DNA from: Geoalkalibacter ferrihydriticus DSM 17813
Lineage (GTDB): Bacteria > Desulfobacterota > Desulfuromonadia > Desulfuromonadales > Geoalkalibacteraceae
Assembly (NCBI RefSeq): GCF_000820505.1
Contig: NZ_JWJD01000001.1
Coordinates: 993,314 to 1,057,313, forward strand
Reading direction: 5' to 3'
Length of the DNA stretch: 64,000 nt
Part shown: piece by piece, positions 21,222-29,410 of the stretch
Layout: the number at the start of each line of letters is the position of its first letter
Numbering within the stretch: position 1 is the stretch's first letter
The notes under the pieces: generated by a model
The model's database searches: none
Told to the model about the DNA's origin: nothing
What the model saw: the letters and a program-made list of their open reading frames with translations, nothing else
Made by a program: the position numbers and the translations under genes

Positions 21222-23231
21222 CTATTCTCCCGGGAGGCTCAGCCAGCGCTCGATGAGGGCGAGTAATTCGGCTTGGCGGAAGGGTTTGCCAAGGAAGTCG
21301 TTCATGCCGGTTTGCAGGCAGGTTTCGCGGAAGCTGCGCTGCAGGTTGGCCGTCAGTGCGATGATGGGGGTGTGATCGCCCGCCGCGCGCAAACGCCGAG
21401 TCACCTCAAAGCCGTCAATGCCGGGCATCTGGCAATCCATAAGAATGAGGTCGAAGCGTTCGGCTGCAACGGCCGCCAAGGCCTCAACACCATCCTGCGC
21501 CACTTTTAGCGCCAGGTTGTGGGGCTCAAGAAGCAGGCCGATAAGTTTCTGCGTGGTGGGGTTGTCTTCGGCCAGCAGTATGCGTTTGCGTCCGTTCGTA
21601 CCAAGGGAATGTGCAGGCGCGACACCTGACCCGGCTTGTTCAGCAAGGGATGTCTCAGGCTCTTCCCTGGGGACGGCAAAGGGTATTTCACAGGTGACGG
21701 TCGTTCCCTGCCCAGGGGTGCTGTGCAGCGCAACCGTGCCGCCCATCAAATGAACCAATTCGCGCACGATGGCCAACCCCAGGCCCGATCCGCCGTATTG
21801 GCGGCTGGTTGAGTTGTCGCCCTGGGCAAAGGCTTCGAAGATCTTTTCCTGTACTTCTTTCTCGATGCCGATCCCCGTATCCTGAACCTCAAGGCGCAGC
21901 AGCGCAGTTTCGGACGCGATATTCAGGGGCCGCATCTCCACTTGTACCGCGCCTGCGGGAGTGAATTTCACCGCGTTGCCCACCAGGTTGATAATGATTT
22001 GGCGCAGGCGCCCGCCGTCACCGAGAAGATGATGGGGAACGCCGGGGTCGATGTGACAACCGAGACGCAGACCTTTGTTACGGCTCGTCACTTCAAGCAG
22101 ACGCACCGCATCTTCGATGATTTGGTGTGGATCAAATGCCGATGAGACCAGCGTCAGCCGCCCTGCCTCGATTTTTGCGATGTCAAGCAAATCATCGAGA
22201 ATCCCCAGCAACGCCTCGCCCGAGCCGCGCACGGTTTCGGTCAGCTGTTTTTGCCGCTCGTCGAGGGGGGAGGAAAGCAGCAGGTCCGACATGCCGAGGA
22301 CGCCGACCATGGGGGTGCGGAGTTCATGGCTGAGATTTGCCAGGAACGTTGACTTGGCGCGGTTTGCGGCCTCGGCCGCCTCTTTGGTGCGGCGCAGATT
22401 CTGGATGGTTTCGGCCAGGGTGGCATTGGCTTGGGACAATTCCTCGGTTCGGTGAGAAACCTGCTCCTCCAGCCCCTGGCGATGTTCGTCGAGTTGGCGA
22501 TCGCGTTGTTGGACTTGCTCAAGCATGTGGTTGAAACCGTCCATCAGAGTGCCGATTTCGTCGTTGCTCTCGCGCCCGACCCGCAGGGCGTAGTTGCGGT
22601 GGCGTGAAACTTCCTCCATGGCGTCGGCCAGTTTCAGAATCGGCTGGGAAATGATGGATTGCAGGCGCGATGCGAGCAGATAGGCGATGCCCAGAGACAG
22701 GGCAAGAACGGCGAGACTGCCTGCCCCGAACCAGGCCAGACGCCAAAAGAGTTCGTCCATGTCGGTCTTGAGGTGAACGAGGCCGAGATATTCGGTGTCG
22801 AAATAAATCGGCTGAAAATAACACAGGGAACGGGCCCTGATTTGATGATGCCCGGATTCCTGCGGTTCAATCCGAGAAATGCTGGTTTCGCAGCAACAGG
22901 AAATCTGCCCCTCTGGCGGGGTGATCTGCAGGAGCGAAAACGGATTGCCCTGAGCGTCGTAGATGCCGGCCTCAATCAGGTTTTTTTGCACGCGCAAGGT
23001 GCCCAGAAGGTCATCGGCGGCCCCGGGATCATTAAACAGCAGCGGTGCCTGGCTGTTGTTGGCGACAATGCGCGCCAGGGAAGCAAGTTTGTCGATGGCG
23101 TTGTCGCGAAAGCTGACCACTTCGATTGCGATAAACGCCGTGGCCGTCAAGAGCAGAACCACGGTGCTGGTGACCAGGGTCATGGCCGTGAGCTTGCGGC
23201 GAATAGGCAGGCGGCTGAAAAAAGCTTTCAT
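21222..23231 (-). CDS. CHASE8-type hybrid histidine kinase
   Basis: 669 residues. Order: transmembrane helix 1 (about 13-38), periplasmic sensor resembling CHASE8 (about 45-160, with ARIVANNSQAPLLFNDPGA), transmembrane helix 2 (about 166-188), HAMP (about 190-243), coiled coil, HisKA with phospho-acceptor His302 in SHELRTP, HATPase with DTGIGI and GSGLGLAI, and a C-terminal receiver domain (about 545-665, with LMDCQMPG). CHASE8 is the input domain of YfiN, where it is controlled by periplasmic YfiR, and a YfiR-like gene directly precedes this one with a 4-base overlap. Output to an unlinked HPt protein or regulator is expected but none is seen here. Confidence 0.92.
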   Translation of the reverse strand: MKAFFSRLPIRRKLTAMTLVTSTVVLLLTATAFIAIEVVSFRDNAIDKLASLARIVANNSQAPLLFNDPGAADDLLGTLRVQKNLIEAGIYDAQGNPFSLLQITPPEGQISCCCETSISRIEPQESGHHQIRARSLCYFQPIYFDTEYLGLVHLKTDMDELFWRLAWFGAGSLAVLALSLGIAYLLASRLQSIISQPILKLADAMEEVSRHRNYALRVGRESNDEIGTLMDGFNHMLEQVQQRDRQLDEHRQGLEEQVSHRTEELSQANATLAETIQNLRRTKEAAEAANRAKSTFLANLSHELRTPMVGVLGMSDLLLSSPLDERQKQLTETVRGSGEALLGILDDLLDIAKIEAGRLTLVSSAFDPHQIIEDAVRLLEVTSRNKGLRLGCHIDPGVPHHLLGDGGRLRQIIINLVGNAVKFTPAGAVQVEMRPLNIASETALLRLEVQDTGIGIEKEVQEKIFEAFAQGDNSTSRQYGGSGLGLAIVRELVHLMGGTVALHSTPGQGTTVTCEIPFAVPREEPETSLAEQAGSGVAPAHSLGTNGRKRILLAEDNPTTQKLIGLLLEPHNLALKVAQDGVEALAAVAAERFDLILMDCQMPGIDGFEVTRRLRAAGDHTPIIALTANLQRSFRETCLQTGMNDFLGKPFRQAELLALIERWLSLPGE

Positions 23232-23893
23232 GGATGCTGCCCCCGCATGAGTTCTTCGGCGTTGGCGGCCAGTTGCAGCAGGCGCGAGCTGATAACAAGT
23301 CCCGCGGCGTGCGCCGCGTCCAGGTTGATGCGAAAGCGGATGCGGTTGTCGTGCAAGAACATTTCGATCATGCCGCCGCGCGCCGCGAAATCCTCCATAT
23401 CCCCGATGGTGAGAGTTGGAAACAGTTCCAGCCTCGCCAGCACATCCTCAAGCCGCGCGCTTTCCGACTCGGCGATGAACAGCACCTGGCATTCGCGGAT
23501 GGCGGCTGTCGTGTCCGGAAAGCTGATGCGCACCGGTCGTCCTTCGATGGTGCTGCCCTCCAGGCGTTGGATGTGTGGCCCGAAGGGATTTTCCCCGATG
23601 ACCCCGATGCAGAAGGGCGCGTTGGTGGGCGCGGCGGATATTTCGGTTTCAGGCCAATAAACGAATTTTGCGAAGTTGAAAAGGAAGGCGGCCTTGGCTT
23701 CGTATTCTTCAAGGCTGGTGGAAGATGGGCTTGCATTGACCTGCGGCGCGACTGCCCCGAGCAGCCCCAGGCACAGGCACACGCCGACCAGATACAAAAA
23801 TGCCCGATTTCGCCGGGGGCGAATCTTGCTGTCGATCCCCAGGCAATCGAGGATGAGCAGGAGTATCGCTGTGAGGCGGGTCAGAAGTGCCAT
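23228..23893 (-). CDS. yfiR: YfiR-family (DUF4154) periplasmic protein
   Basis: 221 residues. An N-terminal hydrophobic export segment follows a basic patch (about residues 25-52). The mature domain begins with EEYEAKAAFLFNFAKFVYWP and ends with AGLVISSRLLQLAANAEELM, the signature segments of DUF4154/YfiR. In Pseudomonas YfiR binds and inhibits the periplasmic CHASE8 domain of the diguanylate cyclase YfiN. Two cysteines remain in the mature domain. The start codon lies 13 bases inside the preceding receptor gene and the stop overlaps the kinase gene by 4 bases, so the three are translationally linked. Gene symbol by family, not by proven orthology. Confidence 0.85.
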   Translation of the reverse strand: MALLTRLTAILLLILDCLGIDSKIRPRRNRAFLYLVGVCLCLGLLGAVAPQVNASPSSTSLEEYEAKAAFLFNFAKFVYWPETEISAAPTNAPFCIGVIGENPFGPHIQRLEGSTIEGRPVRISFPDTTAAIRECQVLFIAESESARLEDVLARLELFPTLTIGDMEDFAARGGMIEMFLHDNRIRFRINLDAAHAAGLVISSRLLQLAANAEELMRGQHP

Positions 23894-25932
23894 GTCACCT
23901 TGCCGTAAATGCCGCGCGGGACTTCGGTGGCGAGCACCTCAAAAAAATCGTGTCCGCCGAATTCGGCGTGACGGCGCTCCAGGAGATTTTGTCCGACAAG
24001 GGCGAATTCCAGCTTTTTATGAGGATGACGCCAGGCGATGCGGGCATCGAGAGTAATATAGCTGGGTACGCTGATTTTCTCAACATTGACGTCGGCGGCT
24101 ACATTTGACAGGGAGTCTACGTAGCGGAGCCAGAGGTCGAGATCAAGATTGTCTGAGACAGCGAAGGCCGAGCGCAGGGAAATTTGGTGTTTGGGAGCTT
24201 CGGTGTCTTCAAATTGGCTCAGGGTTGGTTCGGGGATGTCCGGTGTTTTGATCTTGAGCTTCAAAAAGGTATAGGCAAGTTGCAGCTTCAGATTGTCCAG
24301 CACCCGCCAGCTTGCGGCAACCTCGGCGCCGTGACTGCGTCCTTCAATCCGATCCGTGGTTTCAACGGCCAGGACCCCGTGGACGAAGGGCTCTTCCGCC
24401 AGGGAAAACCCGGCGATACGGCCGCCGAGGAGGTTTTTGTAGCGATTATAGAACAGCGCCAGGTCGACAAAAAGACTGGGGTGCAACTGTGAGCGGTAGC
24501 CCGCCTCATAGGCATCCACGGTTTCTGCCTGCAGATCGCGCCGGCCGCTGACTGCGACCCGCGTGGGCAGGGGCGCGGCCGGATTATGGGCCGTGTCAGG
24601 AGGGAAAAAACCCATATTGATGCGAATGTCATCTTCGCCGCGCGAGGGGGTGCGCACGGCCCTGGATGCGGCAGCCCAGAGGGTGTGCTGGGGCCCGGGG
24701 GTGTAGAGCAGGCGCAGAGTCGGTTGGAATTGCAGGCCGGAGCTGTCGTGATGCTCCCATTTCGCGCCGACGGTTGCCTCCAGGAGATCGGCAACAATAG
24801 TTATGCGATCCTGAGCGAAAGCGCTGTACAGGTGGTCGGTGCGCTTTCGCGGAGGAAAAAAAGTCAGGGGCGTGTCCACCAGGCGATCAGCCGTGCGCCG
24901 ATAACCCAGGCCCCAGGTCACTTCGTGGCGGGCGAGGGGCACAAAGCGATGTTGAAATTCCAGGTCGTAGGTATGCAGGCGATAGTCAAAACCCAGATCC
25001 TCATAGCGAGAACGATCAACGTAGCCCTGAACCCGGATTTCGTCGCTGTCGCGCAACCGCCGCTCCCAGCGCCCCAGGAGGAATCCGCCGCCATGCTCGG
25101 TATCATCGTCCACCTGGCGGAAAAAAGGTTCGCTCAGCGAATGCTCGACAATTGTCTGGCCGCTTTTGCCTTGAGAAATCTCGCCTGAGAGCATCATGGA
25201 GGTTTGCGCATCGATCTCCCGGTCCCAGCGTAGCCCCGCATGCAGATTGTAGAAATCATCGGCGGGGTCATGGGTTGCGGCATCGTTCTCGCCGTGGCCA
25301 CGATATTTGGCGTAGAGGCGCAGATGAGAGTCGTCGTCCAACCGCAGCCCCTGGCGCAGGGCAACGGAGACGTACTCCTGGGTGCCGGCGGCGGCGCTCA
25401 CCAGGGTGCCCCGGGTGTCGGCGGCATGGCGGGTGATGATATTGATGACGCCGTTGACGGCATTGGCGCCCCACAGGCTGCCACCGGGCCCGCGGATCAC
25501 CTCGATGCGCTCGATGTCCTCGAGAACCAGATCGTGCATTTCCCAGAAAACACCGGAAAACACCGGGAGGTAAATACTGCGCCCATCGATCATGACCAGC
25601 AGCTTGTTGGCGAAGCGGCCGTTGAAACCGCGCGCACTGACCGCCCATTTGTTGGCATCGAGCTTAGCCACCTGCATGCCCGGCACCAGGCGCAGCAGAT
25701 CGGGAATGGTCGTGGCGCCAGAGCGGTGGATATCTTCAGCGCTGATGACGAAAACCGCAGCCGCGGCCTGAGAGAGAGGCTGGGATTTCTTGGATACCGA
25801 GGTGACCTCGATCTCCATGAGCTCTTCGAGGGAGAATTCCGTCAGAGATTTATGTGCGGCCCAGGCGCGAGGGATCAAAAGGAGAACGATCAGCAGCGCA
25901 GGAAAGGCAAAGCGTTTCAGAAAAAATGGCAT
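23881..25932 (-). CDS. TonB-dependent outer-membrane receptor (first of the operon)
   Basis: 683 residues from the ATG at 25932, chosen because it gives a standard signal peptide (MPFFLKRFAFPALL...AWA); an upstream ATG at 25968 is also possible. The mature N-terminus FSLEELMEIEVTSVSKK is typical of a receptor subgroup often found beside YfiR/DUF4154 genes. The plug domain (about 60-165) carries DIHRSGATTIPDLLRLVPG and GGSLWGANAVNGVINIIT; the beta-barrel ends in Phe. The substrate is unknown. First gene of a four-gene minus-strand operon. Confidence 0.92.
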   Translation of the reverse strand: MPFFLKRFAFPALLIVLLLIPRAWAAHKSLTEFSLEELMEIEVTSVSKKSQPLSQAAAAVFVISAEDIHRSGATTIPDLLRLVPGMQVAKLDANKWAVSARGFNGRFANKLLVMIDGRSIYLPVFSGVFWEMHDLVLEDIERIEVIRGPGGSLWGANAVNGVINIITRHAADTRGTLVSAAAGTQEYVSVALRQGLRLDDDSHLRLYAKYRGHGENDAATHDPADDFYNLHAGLRWDREIDAQTSMMLSGEISQGKSGQTIVEHSLSEPFFRQVDDDTEHGGGFLLGRWERRLRDSDEIRVQGYVDRSRYEDLGFDYRLHTYDLEFQHRFVPLARHEVTWGLGYRRTADRLVDTPLTFFPPRKRTDHLYSAFAQDRITIVADLLEATVGAKWEHHDSSGLQFQPTLRLLYTPGPQHTLWAAASRAVRTPSRGEDDIRINMGFFPPDTAHNPAAPLPTRVAVSGRRDLQAETVDAYEAGYRSQLHPSLFVDLALFYNRYKNLLGGRIAGFSLAEEPFVHGVLAVETTDRIEGRSHGAEVAASWRVLDNLKLQLAYTFLKLKIKTPDIPEPTLSQFEDTEAPKHQISLRSAFAVSDNLDLDLWLRYVDSLSNVAADVNVEKISVPSYITLDARIAWRHPHKKLEFALVGQNLLERRHAEFGGHDFFEVLATEVPRGIYGKVTWHF

Positions 25933-26110
25933 TACCGCATCCAAAAGTGAAAATAAAAAGAATTGCATTTTGCCAGATGGGAAAGGTATTTACCACAAAT
26001 TTGTCACTAGGGGTGAGAGAAAGTTAAGCTTTGGCGCATTGATTCGGCAAGCAATGTTTTTAACCTCAGGCTTGCCCTTCGGGCGCCGCCATGTAAAATA
26101 AGCAGTGGCG

Positions 26111-26150
26111 TATAATAAACAGTTTGTTAATCACACCTGCCTCAAGGAGG
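26111..26150 (+). promoter_or_regulatory. Possible -10 box and strong ribosome site of fba
   Basis: TATAAT at 26111-26116 without a good -35 box at the right distance, and AAGGAGG at 26144-26150 ten bases before the fba ATG. Confidence 0.4.
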
Positions 26151-26160
26151 GCGTATTCCG

Positions 26161-27141
26161 ATGGGAGTAAAAGTCAGTTACAAGGAACTGGGTCTGGCCA
26201 ATACCCGGGAGATGTTTAAAAAAGCGGTCAACGGCGGCTATGCCATTCCCGCCTACAATTTCAATAACCTTGAGCAGCTCCAGGCCATTGTGACTGCCTG
26301 TGCCGAGACGTCTTCGCCGGTCATCGTGCAGGTCAGCAAAGGGGCGCGCGACTATGCCAACCAGACCATGCTGCGTTACATGGCCATGGGGGCCGTGGAA
26401 ATGGTGCGCGAGATGGGCGCGCAGATCCCCATTGCCCTGCATCTCGACCACGGCGATACCCTGGAGTTGTGCAAGTCTTGCGTCGACTCGGGTTTTTCTT
26501 CGGTGATGATTGACGGATCGCACCATTCTTATGAGGAAAATGTTGCGCTGACCCGTCAGGTCGTGGAGTACGCTCATGCCCATGATGTGACCGTGGAGGG
26601 CGAACTCGGCGTACTGGCCGGGATCGAGGATGAGGTGCAGGCCGAGCATTCCACCTACACTCGGCCGGAAGAGGTTGAGGATTTCGTGCAGAAGACCGGC
26701 GTGGATTCCCTGGCCATTTCCATCGGCACCAGCCATGGCGCCTTCAAATTCAAGGTCAAGGAGGGTGAAGAGCCGCCGCCGCTACGGTTTGATATTTTGG
26801 CAGAGATCGAGCGGCGCATTCCCGGTTTTCCCATCGTGCTGCACGGCGCATCGAGCGTCGTTCCCGAATACGTTGAGTTGATCAACGCTTACGGCGGCAA
26901 GCTGGAAGGGGCGGTCGGCGTCTCCGAGGAGCAGTTACGCAGGGCTGCGGCCAGTGCCGTATGCAAGATCAATATCGATTCGGACGGGCGCCTGGCGGTG
27001 ACCGCGCGGGTGCGCGAATTTCTGGCCAACAATCCCGGCGAATTCGACCCACGCAAATATCTCGGTGCCGCGCGCAAGGAGCTGATCAAGCTGATCAAGC
27101 ATAAGAACGAGACCGTCCTTGGCAGCGCCGGTAAGGCCTGA
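26161..27141 (+). CDS. fba: Class II fructose-bisphosphate aldolase
   Basis: 326 residues. It cleaves fructose-1,6-bisphosphate to DHAP and GAP, or runs in reverse in gluconeogenesis. Class II zinc-aldolase motifs: IPAYNFNNLEQLQAI near residue 28, zinc-binding HLDHGDT near 94, GFSSVMIDGSHHS near 117, the VEGELGVLAGIED segment near 142 and VLHGASSVVP near 227. It is the type common in delta-proteobacteria and some archaea (about 320 residues) rather than the longer E. coli FbaA. Transcribed alone, divergent from the receptor operon. Confidence 0.95.
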   Translation: MGVKVSYKELGLANTREMFKKAVNGGYAIPAYNFNNLEQLQAIVTACAETSSPVIVQVSKGARDYANQTMLRYMAMGAVEMVREMGAQIPIALHLDHGDTLELCKSCVDSGFSSVMIDGSHHSYEENVALTRQVVEYAHAHDVTVEGELGVLAGIEDEVQAEHSTYTRPEEVEDFVQKTGVDSLAISIGTSHGAFKFKVKEGEEPPPLRFDILAEIERRIPGFPIVLHGASSVVPEYVELINAYGGKLEGAVGVSEEQLRRAAASAVCKINIDSDGRLAVTARVREFLANNPGEFDPRKYLGAARKELIKLIKHKNETVLGSAGKA

Positions 27142-27557
27142 GACAAAAGTGGCACTTTTTGACTTGTCGGCTGACCATTTTTGACACGGAAGGTGGTTTG
27201 GCCGCGGAATTTTTGACTGCCTTCGCGATTTCTGACTAAAATTTGAACAAAATCGCGTGGGAAAAAATTGCAAGAAAAAAAAGCTCGTTTTAACCGCGGT
27301 GAAAAAGGGGTCGTATTTCTTGGGAAATGCGGCCTCTTTTTTTATCCAAAACGAAATATTACTAAAATGGTCGCGTATACGGCACGAGCACTGCATCTGG
27401 TGATAGAATAGTAAATATAGAGCGAAAGAAATTAAATATTCATCGCTCTTATCCGATAAGAAAACAAGAAGATGATTTGAGTTTATTTATGAAGATCCGG
27501 TTTCTGTCGGGAGGGGACCAGCGCCGCACCTCCGAGCGGCATCGAGGAGTCAAGAGT
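27142..27557. other. AT-rich intergenic region with repeated TTTTTGAC motif
   Basis: A 416-base gap between fba and the DUF3024-like gene. TTTTTGAC occurs at 27156, 27178 and 27210, and TTTCTGAC at 27229. The last two contain a promoter-like pair, TTGACT at 27213-27218 and TAAAAT at 27237-27242, 18 bases apart. An intrinsic-terminator-like hairpin lies downstream at 27302-27343. The rest is AT-rich, and I see no gene in it. Confidence 0.5.
27302..27343 (+). terminator. Terminator-like hairpin between fba and the DUF3024-like gene
   Basis: A long imperfect stem pairs AAAAAGGGG-CG-ATTTC with GGAAAT-CG-CCTCTTTTT around a short loop and runs into a T-tract. It may end fba or attenuate transcription starting at the promoter-like sequence just upstream. 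Confidence 0.6.
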
Positions 27558-27872
27558 ATGGTTAAGCATCCGAACGAATTCAGCCGCCGCATTGTTGAAA
27601 GATTTTTCAGCGCCCGTAACGTCGACGTTCACGTGACCAGCGTGAGAAACGGTTACGTCGTCTTCTTCAACCACATCAGCCACTTCGAGGCTTGCGCCGT
27701 TGACGAGCCGGCTGGCCGGTTGATTTTCGATGAGCGCCGTGACGAGTGGGATCTGTTCTGGATCAGCGGCGATTTCCGCTGGCACTATTACGCATCCTAC
27801 GAGAAGCTGCACCTGGCGCTTGAAGTGATGTTCGGCGATCAGGCCGCCAACCTGTTTCATAAGGTTTTGTGA
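27558..27872 (+). CDS. DUF3024-like small protein
   Basis: 104 residues from the ATG at 27558, preceded by GAGGAG at a good distance; upstream in-frame codons lack a ribosome site. The C-terminal part, WDLFWISGDFRWHYYAS followed by LHLALEVMFGD, matches the pattern of DUF3024 (tryptophan-rich strand, W-Y motif, then a helix). Cytoplasmic, no signal. Function unknown. It faces the ChaN-like lipoprotein gene. Confidence 0.65.
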   Translation: MVKHPNEFSRRIVERFFSARNVDVHVTSVRNGYVVFFNHISHFEACAVDEPAGRLIFDERRDEWDLFWISGDFRWHYYASYEKLHLALEVMFGDQAANLFHKVL

Positions 27873-27877
27873 GAAGC

Positions 27878-27912
27878 GCCACGGGGATGGGGCAAAGCCT
27901 TCTTCCCCGTGA
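27878..27912. terminator. Hairpin between convergent genes
   Basis: CACGGGGA pairs with TCCCCGTG around a 16-base loop between the DUF3024-like and lipoprotein genes. No T-run, so a weak call. Confidence 0.4.
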
Positions 27913-27924
27913 CGCTGTTCTTGG

Positions 27925-27960
27925 TTATTTGTCCCTGGTCATTGGTTGTTCATTTTCTTC
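27925..27960. repeat. Degenerate heptamer repeat overlapping a gene end
   Basis: On the minus strand: AACAACC, AATGACC, AGGGACA, AATAACC, AAGAACA in succession, a 7-base period. It covers the last codons and stop of the ChaN-like gene. Related to the arrays at 38337-38420 and 51962-52110. Confidence 0.6.
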
Positions 27961-29169
27961 CGGGATGAAGAAGTCCACTTTTGCCTCCACCTCCGTGCCG
28001 TCGCGCAAAATGCGCAGGTGGGCGGTGTCGCCGGGTTGTTTCCGGCGGACCAGGTAGATGACGTCGAAACTTTCCTGCAACTCTGTTCCATCCATTTCCA
28101 GCAGCACATCTCCTTTTTCAATACCCGCGCGCGCCGCCGGAGAGTCGGGCATGACGCCGGCCACGCCGACGCCGGTCGGGGCGTTTTCGAGCAGAACGCC
28201 CAGTTTGACCGGCGGCGCGGGCAGATCCTCGTATTCCGTGAACACCGTGAAATCATAGGGCGGCATGGGGAAGTGGGGGATGTCCACATCCATGAGGCGA
28301 TCCTGCTTGTCTGGCGGAATGTGGATTTCCTTGCTGCCGATGATCAGATAGGAGGTCGGCAGACGGCGGAATACGCGTCGCGGAATGCCGAAGCCGAAGC
28401 GCACGTGGTTGCCCCCTGCCAGCACCACCATGCGGTGCCGCGCGTTGGCGGGGTCGGCGAGGTAACGGACGATATTGTCCGCCATGGTCTCATCCCACAG
28501 GGTCTGTACGCGCACAAAACCTTCCAGACCGCCGCGGCCCGCCTCATGGCCGGCGAAAATGGCCTCGATCAGCGCGCGCTGGTAGGGATCGTCCATATCC
28601 ATCTCCGGCAGGGCGGCACGCACCTCGTCCGGCAGGGCGTCGGGCGCATGGAGGCTGAGTTGGCGCACCAGGCTGCGCTCGGCGTTCAGGCCGATGACCG
28701 CAATGCCCTGGTCGCGGGCCAGCAGCAGGATGTCGCGGTAGAGGGCGAAATCCATGCGCCAGACCTCGTGCCACCTGGATTCCCTGAGAAATTCCTTTTC
28801 CGATAATTCCCCAGCCACCCAGCGATCCAGAACCTCTTGTTGTGCCGGAACGAACATCTCCATGCCGATGGCGACCTGCCCGGGATGACGCGCGGCGAGG
28901 GCTTGAATAACCTGGAGCTGGACGCGGTGAGCGGCGGGATTGTCATGGGTTTCGCCGACATAGACGATGCGGGCATCAGCGGCGGCGTTGAGCATGGCCT
29001 CTTCGTCGACGTAAAAACCCGTGGGATTGTGCAGGATGTCGCCGACCTGCGGCGGCCGCTCGGGTTCGTAGGGTCGCTGTGGGTCGCCGAGGGGCGCGGT
29101 GAGGGTGGGGGCGCAGGCGCTCATGAGCGCCACCAGAGCGAGAAGCAAAAAAAGGGGGAACAGACGCAT
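27925..29169 (-). CDS. ChaN-like lipoprotein fused to a PDZ domain
   Basis: 414 residues from the ATG at 29169 (AAGGAG eight bases upstream; a GTG three codons earlier is possible). Lipobox MSACA near residue 18. The middle (about 65-290) is a ChaN/DUF399 heme- or iron-related domain with VYVGETHDNPAAH near 67 and LAGGNHVRFGFGIP near 250. The C-terminal part (about 315-400) is a PDZ domain (GVGVAGVMPDSPAARAGIEKGD). The family is tied to iron/heme uptake in some bacteria and to unfolding or proteolysis partners through PDZ. The last residues are encoded by a heptamer repeat. Confidence 0.85.
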   Translation of the reverse strand: MRLFPLFLLLALVALMSACAPTLTAPLGDPQRPYEPERPPQVGDILHNPTGFYVDEEAMLNAAADARIVYVGETHDNPAAHRVQLQVIQALAARHPGQVAIGMEMFVPAQQEVLDRWVAGELSEKEFLRESRWHEVWRMDFALYRDILLLARDQGIAVIGLNAERSLVRQLSLHAPDALPDEVRAALPEMDMDDPYQRALIEAIFAGHEAGRGGLEGFVRVQTLWDETMADNIVRYLADPANARHRMVVLAGGNHVRFGFGIPRRVFRRLPTSYLIIGSKEIHIPPDKQDRLMDVDIPHFPMPPYDFTVFTEYEDLPAPPVKLGVLLENAPTGVGVAGVMPDSPAARAGIEKGDVLLEMDGTELQESFDVIYLVRRKQPGDTAHLRILRDGTEVEAKVDFFIPEENEQPMTRDK

Positions 29170-29260
29170 GGAGCACACTCCTTGAACAAGTTATGGGGAT
29201 TGCGGATCATAACAAACCTCAAGAGCCCTGACCACAGATCTGAGCACCCAAGGGCAATCA

Positions 29261-29363
29261 ACAGGGATGCACAGGATGAACAGAGGATAATAAACCAAGG
29301 CTTGGGCTTAAAGCGCTCTTCATCCTGTCCACCTTGTCCACCCAGTCCATTCTGTCCACCCTG
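29261..29363. repeat. Inverted arms of a roughly 9-base periodic repeat
   Basis: Left arm 29261-29288 (ACAGGGATGCACAGGATG and following) and right arm 29321-29363, which read on the minus strand is a tandem of GGTGGACAG-like nonamers. The arms can pair. Lies between the lipoprotein gene and the end of the RND transporter gene. Repeats of this general kind are common in delta-proteobacterial intergenic regions. Confidence 0.6.
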
Positions 29364-29410
29364 CATTTCTCGCCTTTGAATTTTTTTCCCTGGTCGGCAG
29401 CGACGGCACT

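Noticed and set aside
27150-27166. Sigma-54 promoter at TGGCAC after fba
   Set aside because: The bases at the -12 position read GACTT rather than TTGC.
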